Assembly: GCA_947489665.1 (NCBI GenBank)
Contig: CANLEH010000002.1
Span: 248,001 to 312,000 of the forward strand
Direction: 5' to 3'
DNA from: an uncultured Roseicyclus sp.
GTDB lineage: Bacteria > Pseudomonadota > Alphaproteobacteria > Rhodobacterales > Rhodobacteraceae
DNA length: 64,000 bases
Within the stretch, counting starts at the first letter, position 1. Every line of letters begins with the position of its first letter. Positions 1-7,904 of this stretch are shown here, piece after piece. The position numbers were made by a program, and so were the translations under genes. The notes under the pieces were generated by a model. The model was given only the letters and a program-made list of their open reading frames with translations. It was not told where the DNA came from and ran no database searches.

Positions 1-796
1 CCGCCTGCACCAGCTCGGGTCCGAGGAACGGCTTGCCATCAGGGCCCTTGCGGCGGGCCAGACCTGCGAGCGGCGATTCAGAGAGGTTCACGCGCAGATG
101 CACGGGCTTTCCGTCTTCGCCCGAGACCTTCCGTTTGCCCCAGTTCGCATGTTGGCCCTGAAACGCCGTAGGGCCTTCGGCGAACCCGGCATTGCCGACG
201 CGGCGCTTGCGGTCTTCTTCGATCAGGCGCTTGAGGGCGGATTTTCCGCCATTGGTGATTCCGTAGCGCGCAATACGCCCGCCCTTCTTGACGCATTCGA
301 TCCAATCCTTGACGGCGAAGGCCTGTGCGACACGGCGATCCACGACGGCGGTGCGGGTCTGGTCCCCATCGACGCCCTGGCGCAGCACCACGGCCTTGTC
401 CATATCCTGAGCCACGGCCAGAACGGCCCCCGTTTCGCACAACCGGCGCAAAATCCGGCGCGCTTCGCGTGTAATCAGCGTCTCGTCTTCAATCGGCGTC
501 CGTATCGGGGCAGTCATTCGCCGCGTCTCCTTGTTTTGAGTGGTGGAATCGGTCCGTTCGCAGGGTCGTGGGCTGGACAAGGTGTCCAGCGCTTCGTTCA
601 GCAATGGGTCGTCCCGCCGGTCTTCGAGGTCGCGCACTTGCCGACAGATCGTCGACGGCGATTTCCCAAACGTGCCAGCGATATTGCGGAAGCTTTGCCC
701 CGAAGCCGTGTGGGCAAGGTATTGCTGCGCCTGTTGCGGAACCCACGCTGGTAAGTCCGATGCAGCGGTCGTGTTTGCAGAGTCAGAATGGTTCAT
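1..796 (-). CDS. DUF6456 domain-containing helix-turn-helix protein (partial)
   Basis: The frame read from ATG at 796 is open to the window edge, so at least 265 residues are present and the C-terminus is missing. Residues about 10-45 look like a helix-turn-helix that ends in SPSTICRQVRDLEDRR. The second half, with IECVKKGGRIARYGITNGG followed by KSALKRLIEEDRKRR, resembles the DUF6456 domain of alphaproteobacterial regulators. A purine-rich GCGAGG lies about 10 bases upstream of the ATG. The gene is divergent from the DUF6477 gene. DNA binding is inferred from the helix-turn-helix, and the target is unknown. Opposite-strand frames here are shadows. Confidence 0.8.
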   Translation of the reverse strand, partial: MNHSDSANTTAASDLPAWVPQQAQQYLAHTASGQSFRNIAGTFGKSPSTICRQVRDLEDRRDDPLLNEALDTLSSPRPCERTDSTTQNKETRRMTAPIRTPIEDETLITREARRILRRLCETGAVLAVAQDMDKAVVLRQGVDGDQTRTAVVDRRVAQAFAVKDWIECVKKGGRIARYGITNGGKSALKRLIEEDRKRRVGNAGFAEGPTAFQGQHANWGKRKVSGEDGKPVHLRVNLSESPLAGLARRKGPDGKPFLGPELVQA

Positions 797-1004
797 GGCC
801 AGAGGCCTCGCGATCAAAAGGTTAATGTCCGCAAAATTCCGCCGTATTGATTACTGAATGGTTAAATTCTGTGGATAACTGGAAAATTGTTTCCGAAACG
901 TAAACTTTTTCAGGGGGTCCGCGCGCACGTTCCCGGATTCATGCAACGCCCCTTTTTCCGGTGGCAGCCTTAGGCCGTGATTGTTCATGCTTGGGGATAC
1001 CAAA
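797..1004. promoter_or_regulatory. divergent promoter region DUF6456/DUF6477
   Basis: This 208-bp spacer is AT-richer than its flanks. It holds two GGTTAA half-sites (about 818-823 and 869-874) and a short dyad GTTTCCGAAAC at 889-899. GGTTAA is the complement of the TTAACC half-site of CtrA-type boxes, but the full CtrA spacing is not seen, so a regulator cannot be named. Confidence 0.35.
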
Positions 1005-1247
1005 ATGACCGAATTGACCACACATCTGCGCGCCTTACGCCGCCCGGGGCTATTGGTGCGGGCCGCCACACTGGCCTGTGAAACAGGGGACGCGCACCGT
1101 CGGGCCAAGCGCCGCCCGGTGACAAAGCTGATTGCTGAGGAAGAGATGTTGAACGCCGCGCGCATGGGCGGTGGCATGGGCTATTCGCCCACGCGCCACG
1201 TGCAGGTGATGAGCGCGCTTCTGGCCGCGGCCCGCGCGGTCAACTGA
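1005..1247 (+). CDS. DUF6477 family protein
   Basis: This 80-residue protein has the pattern RALRRPGLLVRAA near the N-terminus and a C-terminal YSPTRHVQVMSALLAAAR, as in the DUF6477 family of Rhodobacteraceae. I place the start at ATG 1005 because GGGGAT sits 7-8 bases upstream. An in-frame TTG at 981 has no such support. It is small, basic and apparently soluble. No function is established. Its divergence from the DUF6456 gene may mean shared control. Confidence 0.75.
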   Translation: MTELTTHLRALRRPGLLVRAATLACETGDAHRRAKRRPVTKLIAEEEMLNAARMGGGMGYSPTRHVQVMSALLAAARAVN

Positions 1248-1288
1248 GCCGCGCGTTTACTTTTTGATGTGGATAACCTGCTGCCGGT

Positions 1289-2845
1289 TCAGATGAACGC
1301 GTCGGGCATCGAGGCCTTCTTCTGGCTGATATAGGCGCGCAATTCCTCGTTGATGGCGGGGTCCAGCGCGGGCTGTTGGTAGTCCGACAGCATCTTTTCG
1401 ACCTTAAGCGCCGCAAGCTCGTAGCTGGAGCGGCTGCCATCCTCGGCCCAGGTCTCATAGGGTTTGTAGTCGAGCACATTGGTGCGCCAGAACGCGGTCT
1501 GATAGTTCGCCTGCGTGTGCTCGCAGCCCAGAAAGTGCCCGCTTGGGCCAACTTCGCGCAGCGCGCCCATGGCTTGCGCATTCTCATCCACGCTGACGCC
1601 TTCGGCCATCTTGTGCAGAATGCCAAGCTGGTCGGCGTCCAACACGAATTTCTCTGGACTGGAGGACAGGCCGCCTTCCAGCCAGCCGCACGAATGCAGC
1701 ATGAAATTCACACCTGACAAGAGGCCCATGTTTAGCGAATTCGCGGTCTCGTACCCGGCCTGCGCATCGGGGATCTTGGAGCCGGTGAACGAGCCGGAGG
1801 AGCGATACGGCAGCCCCAGTCGCCGGGTCAGCTGGCCCATGCCATAGGTGATCTGCGAGGTCTCAGGCGTGCCAAAGGTCGGCGCGCCGGAGTTCATGTC
1901 GATCGACGTCACCATCGCTCCCATGATCGCCGGTGAGCCTGCCTTGACCAGCTGGCTATAGGCCACGCCCGCCAGCCCTTCGGCCAGGCATTGCGTAAGG
2001 GTTCCGGCCACGGAGACCGGCGCCATCGCGCCGCCCACGATGAACGGTGAAATGATGGAGGCCTGCCCGGCCTCGGCATAAACCTCGAGCGCGCCCATCA
2101 TCACGCTGTCGAAGGTCAGCGGCGAGTTGATGTTGATGAGCGAGGTCATCACGGTGTTCTGGTCGACCACGTCCGCGCCGAAGAGAATCTTCGACATCTC
2201 GACCGAATCGACCGCACGCGACGGGTCCGTAACCGAGCCCATATAGGGCTTATCGGACAGCGTCATGTGGGCGTAGAGCATATCCAGATGGCGCTTGTTG
2301 ACGGGCACATCGGTGGGCTCGCACACGGTGCCGCCGGAATGGTGCAGCCATTTCGACATGTAGCCGAGTTTCACGAACATCTCGAAATCGGCCATGGTTG
2401 CGTAGCGCCGCCCGTCCTTGAGGTCGGTGACAAAGGGCGGGCCATAAACGGGCGCCAGAACCATCGTGTTGCCGCCGATCTCAACATCGCGGGCGCGATT
2501 GCGGGCGATCTGGGTGAATTTCGAGGGCGCGGTCTTGATCAATTCGCGCGCGAGACCTTTCGGAATATGAACACGTTCGCCCTGCACATCGGCCCCGGCA
2601 TCGCGCCAGCGATCCAGTGCTGCGGGGTTTTCGACGAACATGACGCCGATCTCTTCCAGCACCGTTTCGGCATTGGCCTCGATGATCTCAAGCGCTTCGT
2701 CATGGAGGATGTCGAGGTTGGGGATCTTGCGTTCAATGAACTTCGCCGTCTCAAAGCTGACGGCCGACCGACTGGCCCGCCGCGCAGCACCCCCGCCCCC
2801 ACGCGCCCTGCGCCGTGGTTGATCCGCCTGTTCCGCTTCGCCCAT
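1289..2845 (-). CDS. trimethylamine methyltransferase family protein (MttB-like, non-pyrrolysine)
   Basis: This 518-residue protein belongs to the MttB/COG5598 family, corrinoid-dependent methyltransferases for quaternary or tertiary amines. Recognisable stretches include LDILHDEALEIIEANAETVL near the N-terminus and SGGTVCEPTDVPVNKRH in the middle. The frame has no internal UAG, so it is the non-pyrrolysine type. Members of that type studied elsewhere demethylate glycine betaine or related compounds, but the substrate here is unknown. The ATG at 2845 follows GGAGGGTG with good spacing. An upstream in-frame extension to 2995 would overlap guaA and has no ribosome site. The N-terminus is Arg/Gly-rich (about residues 9-25). 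No corrinoid protein gene is adjacent. Confidence 0.88.
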   Translation of the reverse strand: MGEAEQADQPRRRARGGGGAARRASRSAVSFETAKFIERKIPNLDILHDEALEIIEANAETVLEEIGVMFVENPAALDRWRDAGADVQGERVHIPKGLARELIKTAPSKFTQIARNRARDVEIGGNTMVLAPVYGPPFVTDLKDGRRYATMADFEMFVKLGYMSKWLHHSGGTVCEPTDVPVNKRHLDMLYAHMTLSDKPYMGSVTDPSRAVDSVEMSKILFGADVVDQNTVMTSLININSPLTFDSVMMGALEVYAEAGQASIISPFIVGGAMAPVSVAGTLTQCLAEGLAGVAYSQLVKAGSPAIMGAMVTSIDMNSGAPTFGTPETSQITYGMGQLTRRLGLPYRSSGSFTGSKIPDAQAGYETANSLNMGLLSGVNFMLHSCGWLEGGLSSSPEKFVLDADQLGILHKMAEGVSVDENAQAMGALREVGPSGHFLGCEHTQANYQTAFWRTNVLDYKPYETWAEDGSRSSYELAALKVEKMLSDYQQPALDPAINEELRAYISQKKASMPDAFI

Positions 2846-2985
2846 GACACCCTCCAAAGGCAAGTGACCCGTTGGGGCGTGTCTACATTGTGGGGCAATT
2901 GGCAAGCGGGCGAATTGCGTCATCTGCGACGCGGATGCGACATGGTGGGCTTGCACGCCCCTGCCCTGCAGCTTAATCCGCAACC
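2846..2985. promoter_or_regulatory. divergent promoter region mttB-like/guaA
   Basis: This 140-bp spacer between two divergent genes must carry both promoters. It contains CAATT...AATTG arms around 2897-2918 and repeated TGCGTC/TGCGAC words around 2917-2942. No clear -35/-10 pair was identified. Confidence 0.3.
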
Positions 2986-4578
2986 ATGAACACAAGCGCT
3001 GTCCCCGACCCCGCCGACCATGAACGCCTGTTGATCATCGACTTCGGGTCGCAGGTGACGCAATTGATCGCCCGCCGCCTGCGCGAGTTGAGCGTCTATT
3101 GCGAGATCCATCCTTATCAGAACGTCGATGATGCGTTCATCGCGGCGTTCGCGCCCAAGGCGATCATCTTCTCGGGTGGGCCGGATTCGGTGGTGCGTGA
3201 GGGTTCGCCACGACCGCCGCAGGCGGCCTACGCCGCGGGCGTGCCGATTCTGGGCATCTGCTACGGTCAGCAGGTCATGATGCAGGACCTTGGCGGCGAG
3301 GTGCACGGCGGAAAGATTTCGGGCGGCGGCGGTACGGCTGAATTCGGGCGTGCGTTTGTGGAGCCGGAAGGCGCGCTTGGTTTGCTGGATGGCTGGTTTG
3401 CGGATGGTCGTGAGCAAGTCTGGATGAGCCATGGCGATCACGTCGCTAAACTTGCGCCGGGGTTCGAGGTGTACGGCACCTCGCCCAATGCACCCTATGC
3501 GATTACTGCCGATCTGGAGCGCCGGTTCTTTGCCGTGCAGTTCCATCCGGAGGTGCACCACACGCCGCGCGGCGCGAAGCTGTATGAGAATTTCGTGCGT
3601 CTGGCCGGGTTCTCGGGCGATTGGACGATGGAGGCTTACCGCGAACAGGCAGTGGAGGCGATCCGGGCGCAAGTGGGCGATGCCAAGGTCATCTGCGCGC
3701 TGTCGGGTGGCGTGGATTCGTCGGTGACGGCGGCGCTGTTGCACGAGGCGATTGGCGACCAGCTAACCTGCGTGTTCGTGGACCATGGCCTGCTGCGTCA
3801 CAAGGAAGGTGAAGAGGTCGTGGCGATGTTCCGCGATCACATGAACCTGTCGGTCATCCATGCCGAGGAGCAGGAGCTGTTTCTGGGTGAGTTGGAGGGG
3901 GTTTCGGACCCCGAGACCAAGCGCAAGATCATCGGCAAGCTCTTCATCGACGTGTTCCAGAAATACGCCAATGAAATCGAAGGGGCCGCCTATCTGGCGC
4001 AAGGCACGCTCTATCCGGATGTGATTGAATCGGTGTCCTTTTCGGGGGGGCCGAGCGTGACGATCAAAAGCCACCACAATGTGGGCGGATTGCCCGAGAA
4101 GATGGGCCTGAAACTGGTGGAACCGCTGCGCGAGTTGTTCAAGGACGAGGTGCGCGCACTGGGCCATGAACTTGGCCTGCCCGCCCATTTCATCGCCCGC
4201 CACCCCTTTCCCGGCCCCGGCCTTGCGATCCGCTGCCCCGGTGAGATGACGCGGGAGAAGCTGGATATCCTGCGGCTGGCCGATGCGGTCTATATCGACC
4301 AGATCCGCAAGCACGGCCTCTATGATGAGATCTGGCAGGCCTTTGTCGCGATCCTTCCCGTGCGCACGGTTGGCGTGATGGGGGATGGTCGGACCTATGA
4401 CTACGCCTGCGCGCTGCGGGCTGTGACGAGCGTTGATGGCATGACGGCGGATTACTATCCGTTCAGCCACGAATTCCTTGGCGAAACGGCGACTCGGATC
4501 ATCAACGAGGTGCCGGGGATCAACCGGGTGACGTATGACATCACCTCAAAACCGCCGGGCACGATCGAGTGGGAATGA
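2986..4578 (+). CDS. guaA: GMP synthase (glutamine-hydrolysing)
   Basis: The 530-residue enzyme converts XMP, glutamine and ATP to GMP, the last step of guanine nucleotide synthesis in the cytoplasm. The N-terminal class I glutamine amidotransferase domain shows the nucleophile elbow GICYGQQ (Cys about residue 91) and the His-Glu pair in FHPEVHH. The ATP-pyrophosphatase domain has the P-loop-like LSGGVDSS near residue 240. The C-terminal dimerisation domain ends in the typical KPPGTIEWE. The length matches the family. The ATG at 2986 is chosen because the conserved LLIIDFGSQ begins 16 residues in. No strong Shine-Dalgarno is visible. Confidence 0.98.
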   Translation: MNTSAVPDPADHERLLIIDFGSQVTQLIARRLRELSVYCEIHPYQNVDDAFIAAFAPKAIIFSGGPDSVVREGSPRPPQAAYAAGVPILGICYGQQVMMQDLGGEVHGGKISGGGGTAEFGRAFVEPEGALGLLDGWFADGREQVWMSHGDHVAKLAPGFEVYGTSPNAPYAITADLERRFFAVQFHPEVHHTPRGAKLYENFVRLAGFSGDWTMEAYREQAVEAIRAQVGDAKVICALSGGVDSSVTAALLHEAIGDQLTCVFVDHGLLRHKEGEEVVAMFRDHMNLSVIHAEEQELFLGELEGVSDPETKRKIIGKLFIDVFQKYANEIEGAAYLAQGTLYPDVIESVSFSGGPSVTIKSHHNVGGLPEKMGLKLVEPLRELFKDEVRALGHELGLPAHFIARHPFPGPGLAIRCPGEMTREKLDILRLADAVYIDQIRKHGLYDEIWQAFVAILPVRTVGVMGDGRTYDYACALRAVTSVDGMTADYYPFSHEFLGETATRIINEVPGINRVTYDITSKPPGTIEWE

Positions 4579-4719
4579 GCCGTAAGACCCGGTGGTCCCA
4601 ACCCTGCAAAAAGTTCATGCTTTGAAGACCTTTGGCGGCTAAGACCGGGGCATGTTGGCCCTGTTCACGAAATATGTTGCCGCCTGGATAAGCCCTTGGC
4701 CCTGATCCGGCGAACCAAA

Positions 4720-5319
4720 ATGCGGCGCGTGCGGCGTGTTCTGCGGCTGATGGTGATCTTCTATGCTGCGACGCTTGCCATGGTCTTGCTGAGCAATTGG
4801 TATTGGCCGCGCGACACGCTTCCCGCGCCCGCCGCACAAGTGATCTGCCTTGGCGGCGGGTCGCTTCAGGGCGTGCTGACAGAAGACAGTGAGTTGAGGG
4901 CACAGCGGTGCGGCGAGTTGCTGCTGGCCGGTCTGGCAGATGATATTTTGGTCACGGGATCTGGGGCCGGAACGTTGATGGTGGATTACATCGTGGCCAT
5001 GGGCATCCCGCCTGAGGCCGTCACGTTGGAGTCGATGTCACGCTCGACCCTCCAGAACGCGCTCTTCTCGACCCGGGTAAGCGACGTGTCACAGCCTGTT
5101 ATCGTTGTAACGGACGCCTATCACCTGCCCCGATCCTGGGTGTCGTTCCGGGCGATGGGGTTTGAGGATGTGCGCCTCGCGTCCTCCACGGCCATGGTGG
5201 ATCGGCCAGCACCTTTGCTACGCGAGGTCTCGGCGATCTGGTTCAACGCATTGCGGTTGATGATCTACGGCGCGCTGTTCTGGATTGATCCAGACGTGCG
5301 AGGCGCGCTGATGGCCTAG
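4720..5319 (+). CDS. YdcF family (DUF218) membrane-anchored protein
   Basis: This protein of about 199 residues has a basic N-terminus, one membrane segment (VIFYAATLAMVLLSNWYW) and a DUF218-like domain. Within the domain are VICLGGGSLQG, ILVTGSGAG, the SRSTLQNA segment and VVTDAYHLPRS. Relatives include ElyC/SanA/YdcF, linked to envelope biology, with the domain usually outside the inner membrane. The start is uncertain: ATG 4720 is used, and an in-frame TTG at 4696 is possible. Neither has a strong ribosome site. It ends 12 bases before the convergent bamB-like gene. Confidence 0.8.
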   Translation: MRRVRRVLRLMVIFYAATLAMVLLSNWYWPRDTLPAPAAQVICLGGGSLQGVLTEDSELRAQRCGELLLAGLADDILVTGSGAGTLMVDYIVAMGIPPEAVTLESMSRSTLQNALFSTRVSDVSQPVIVVTDAYHLPRSWVSFRAMGFEDVRLASSTAMVDRPAPLLREVSAIWFNALRLMIYGALFWIDPDVRGALMA

Positions 5320-5331
5320 CGCTGCGGCGCT

Positions 5332-6675
5332 TCAGCGGAAGGCTTGCAGACGACCGTCTTCGGTGACGACAAGCAGCGTATCATTGACCACAATGGGATG
5401 GGCGGCCGCGCCATCACGCATCTCAACAGCGCCGACAAGTTGGCCGCTTTCCGGGCTGAAGAAGCGGATATTGCCGTCGCCCGAGGCCACGACAAGGCGA
5501 CCGCCTGCGAGAATGGGACCGTAATGGGTAAAGACGGCGCGACGGCGACGCTCCCGATCATTGACGTAGAGCGGGAGTTCCGTGCCCCAGACGCGCGCGC
5601 CCGAACCGGCATCAAGGCGGATGAGTTCGTTCCGGTCGGACACGAAGAAAAGATCGCCGCCTGTGGCCAGAACGGGCGAATAGGCCCCTTCTTCAGCCGT
5701 CCAAAGACGGGTGCCGGTGCCGGGGTTCAGTGCCACAACGCGCCCCGATTGGTTGCCGACATAGATGCGGCCGTTGGCGATGACCGGGTCCGAGGTGACA
5801 TCGTTGATATTGGCATAGGCCACGCCACTGCGCCCACCTGCCACGGATGTGACCCACAAAGGCGCGCCTGAGCGGCGCAGCGTGCCCGACAGCTCGCCCG
5901 AGCCGAAGGGGAACAGAACGATGCGGTCCGTCACGGCGGGCGCGGCCCCGCCGCTGAGCAGTGGGTCGGTTGTGGTTGCGGGGACTTGCCAGACCAGACG
6001 GCCATTGGCGGCTTCAAGCGCCCAAGCCTGATTGTTGCGGCTGACGATATAGACGGTTCCGCCCGAGATGGTCGGTGCCCCGATGCCCGCATCAAGCCGT
6101 TGCCGCCAATTCACCGCGCCGGTGGCCTCGTTCAGCGCAATCAGCTCTCCAAATCCGGTGGTCACAAAAAGTGTTCCACCCGACAGGGCAAGCCCACCAC
6201 CCGAAACCGAGCCGCCACGGTCAAAGCCGGGCTGAAGATCAGCGGACCAGACCGTCCCGCCGGTTGACAGGTCGGTCGCCACGACCCCAGCAGTCGCGTC
6301 CATCGTAAAGACGCGCGCACCGTCCGAGACCGGATCAGCGGTGATGCGATTGCGCCGCGAATTGCCACGTCCGATATCGGCCGTCCACACAGGCGTCAGG
6401 CTGGAGCCCAGATTGGCGTGCGGAGTACGGTTCGAGGAATTGTAGCCCCGCTGTTCCCATGTGGCGATCCGAACGGTGCCGGGCAGGCTGATGGCGCGTG
6501 GCGCGTCGGCGGCGCCCGCATCGGCAAGAGACCGGGTTGCGTCGCCGCTGAGGACATCAGCGAGGGGCGTATCGATCGAAAACCGTTCGCCGGGCAGGAC
6601 CACTTCCCGCTCACAGGCAGCAAGGCCAAGCACGGCGATACAGGCAAAAGCGCTGGCTTTAAAAATTGTGCTCAT
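5332..6675 (-). CDS. bamB: BamB-like PQQ beta-propeller outer-membrane lipoprotein
   Basis: This 447-residue exported lipoprotein carries the lipobox LAAC at Cys21 after a hydrophobic signal. The body has repeated PQQ-type beta-propeller blades such as GTVWSADLQPG, GAVNWRQRL and GRLVWQVPA, with recurring G-x-(V/I)-Y-V-(G/S). BamB supports the BAM complex that folds outer-membrane proteins. The ATG at 6675 places the signal peptide correctly. The YfgM-like gene lies directly upstream on the same strand, 78 bases away, the arrangement seen in many Proteobacteria. BamB rather than another PQQ-repeat lipoprotein is inferred from that neighbour. Confidence 0.85.
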   Translation of the reverse strand: MSTIFKASAFACIAVLGLAACEREVVLPGERFSIDTPLADVLSGDATRSLADAGAADAPRAISLPGTVRIATWEQRGYNSSNRTPHANLGSSLTPVWTADIGRGNSRRNRITADPVSDGARVFTMDATAGVVATDLSTGGTVWSADLQPGFDRGGSVSGGGLALSGGTLFVTTGFGELIALNEATGAVNWRQRLDAGIGAPTISGGTVYIVSRNNQAWALEAANGRLVWQVPATTTDPLLSGGAAPAVTDRIVLFPFGSGELSGTLRRSGAPLWVTSVAGGRSGVAYANINDVTSDPVIANGRIYVGNQSGRVVALNPGTGTRLWTAEEGAYSPVLATGGDLFFVSDRNELIRLDAGSGARVWGTELPLYVNDRERRRRAVFTHYGPILAGGRLVVASGDGNIRFFSPESGQLVGAVEMRDGAAAHPIVVNDTLLVVTEDGRLQAFR

Positions 6676-6753
6676 CTCGTGCCCACCACTCATTGTCTTG
6701 GGGTCGACTTGCGACCCTAAAATGTCTTGCGCCGGGCCAGTCGGGCCACAGGC

Positions 6754-7629
6754 TTATTCCGTTTCTGCCTCGGCCTCGTCTGCCGGTGCAGGTTCTTCCT
6801 CCGCACCCTCTTCTTCGGCGCTCGCTTCGCCGGCAGGTACGTCTGCAGGCGCATCGTCGGCCTCAGCGGCTGCGTCTTCGGCGGGCTCTTCTTCCGAGCC
6901 TAGCTCAGCCGCGCCATCGCCCTCAACAGGTGCGTCCTCGGCTGGTGCCTCTTCCGGTGCCTCTTCCTCAACGGGCGCGTCCACCAAAACGGCCCCGCTT
7001 TCCAGCGACACAATCAACTGCGCGGCACGTTGTTGCAAGCCTGCAGTGGCGGCGGCGCTGTTCTCGATGCTGCGCAACCGGTCGAGACCGGCATCAAGAT
7101 CACCCGCGCGGATATCCACAAGCGCCAATTGCTCTTCGGCAAGGGCCGAATAGGGTGCGCCGGGTTCGGCCAGACGTTCCAGCACCAGCCGCGCTTCATC
7201 TTCCGGCGCTGGGTCCATCATCTGCGCTTTCAGCAAAGCCAGATCGACGTAGCGGCGCGGCAGGCCCGGGGCCTCTGCCGCTGCGCGCAGACGAGCTGCG
7301 GCGGCTGCGGTGTCCTCGGAATTCGCCTCTTCACCGGCTGCCAGAAGGGCAAGGATCATGGCGACTTCGGGTGAGGGTGTCTCAATTTCGGACAGGGCCG
7401 CGATACGTGCTTCGGGATCTTCGTTTTCGAGACCGGCCAGCAATGCATCGCCAAAGGCTTCGGACGCGGCGCGCTGTTGCGCGGATTGCCACTCGAACCA
7501 GGCGGCGGCCCCCACGATTCCGACCACGATTAGGATCGCCAGCCACCCCCAGCGACGAAACAGCGAAAACAGCCGGTCACGGCGCACTTCCTCGCTGACT
7601 TCATCAATAAAACTGTCGGTATTGGACAT
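6754..7629 (-). CDS. YfgM-like tetratricopeptide membrane protein
   Basis: This 291-residue protein begins with a short cytoplasmic basic region, then one membrane helix (GWLAILIVVGIVGAAAWFEW, about residues 27-47) and a TPR-like helical periplasmic region up to about 205. The N-terminal signature FIDEVSEEVRRDR resembles the YfgM/TPR_21 family, ancillary factors of the Sec translocon and envelope folding. The last 80 residues or so are an Ala/Glu/Pro/Asp-rich low-complexity tail. Pairing with bamB supports the assignment. Confidence 0.82.
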   Translation of the reverse strand: MSNTDSFIDEVSEEVRRDRLFSLFRRWGWLAILIVVGIVGAAAWFEWQSAQQRAASEAFGDALLAGLENEDPEARIAALSEIETPSPEVAMILALLAAGEEANSEDTAAAAARLRAAAEAPGLPRRYVDLALLKAQMMDPAPEDEARLVLERLAEPGAPYSALAEEQLALVDIRAGDLDAGLDRLRSIENSAAATAGLQQRAAQLIVSLESGAVLVDAPVEEEAPEEAPAEDAPVEGDGAAELGSEEEPAEDAAAEADDAPADVPAGEASAEEEGAEEEPAPADEAEAETE

Positions 7630-7750
7630 GCCTGCCGCTCCACCCCGGAATTCTTTGTTGCGCAGGGATTACCCCGGCAGTGGGTCAAGGCGCAAGGGCT
7701 GGAAGACCAGTGCATCTGGCAAGGTGCGATCTACCGAGAGGCGAGTATTC

Positions 7751-7766
7751 TGAACCGTTCAGTTCA
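7751..7766. promoter_or_regulatory. RND operator site 1
   Basis: The 16-mer TGAACCGTTCAGTTCA contains the dyad TGAAC-C-GTTCA. It matches the reverse complement of site 2 at 15 of 16 positions. Its size and symmetry suit a TetR-family dimer, which is inferred from the efflux pump context. Confidence 0.6.
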
Positions 7767-7769
7767 CTC

Positions 7770-7798
7770 TTGTAGCCCCGCCGGAAAAAAAGTAATCT
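7770..7798 (+). promoter_or_regulatory. candidate promoter of the RND efflux operon
   Basis: TTGTAG at 7770-7775 and TAATCT at 7793-7798 are separated by 17 bases, the preferred sigma-70 spacing. Both are weak matches to consensus. The promoter sits exactly between the two operator copies, and the -10 touches site 2, which would suit repression. Confidence 0.45.
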
Positions 7799-7813
7799 GA
7801 ACTGGACGGTTCA
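7798..7813. promoter_or_regulatory. RND operator site 2
   Basis: TGAACTGGACGGTTCA has TGAAC and GTTCA arms six bases apart. Its reverse complement differs from site 1 at one base. The two site centres are 47 bases apart. No repressor gene is adjacent in this window. Confidence 0.6.
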
Positions 7814-7904
7814 GCGTAAACTGTCAACACGGGATGATGTCAGCCCAAAGGGATGGTCTGACATTCCAACGCCGGGGGGCGTTTGGACAAGAAAGGTCGA
7901 AGGC

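Larger units (their letters stand above)
7630..7904. promoter_or_regulatory. divergent intergenic region YfgM-like / RND adaptor
   Basis: This 275-bp spacer has no gene. The left part should hold the YfgM-like/bamB promoter. The right part holds the paired operators and the RND promoter candidate described separately. The leader from about 7805 to the RND start is about 100 bases, ending in a GAAGG-type ribosome site at 7899-7903. Confidence 0.5.

Noticed and set aside
98-754. Plus-strand frame at the left edge
   Set aside because: The minus-strand DUF6456 frame is open from 796 to the window edge with a helix-turn-helix and DUF6456-like sequence, so the plus frame is its shadow.
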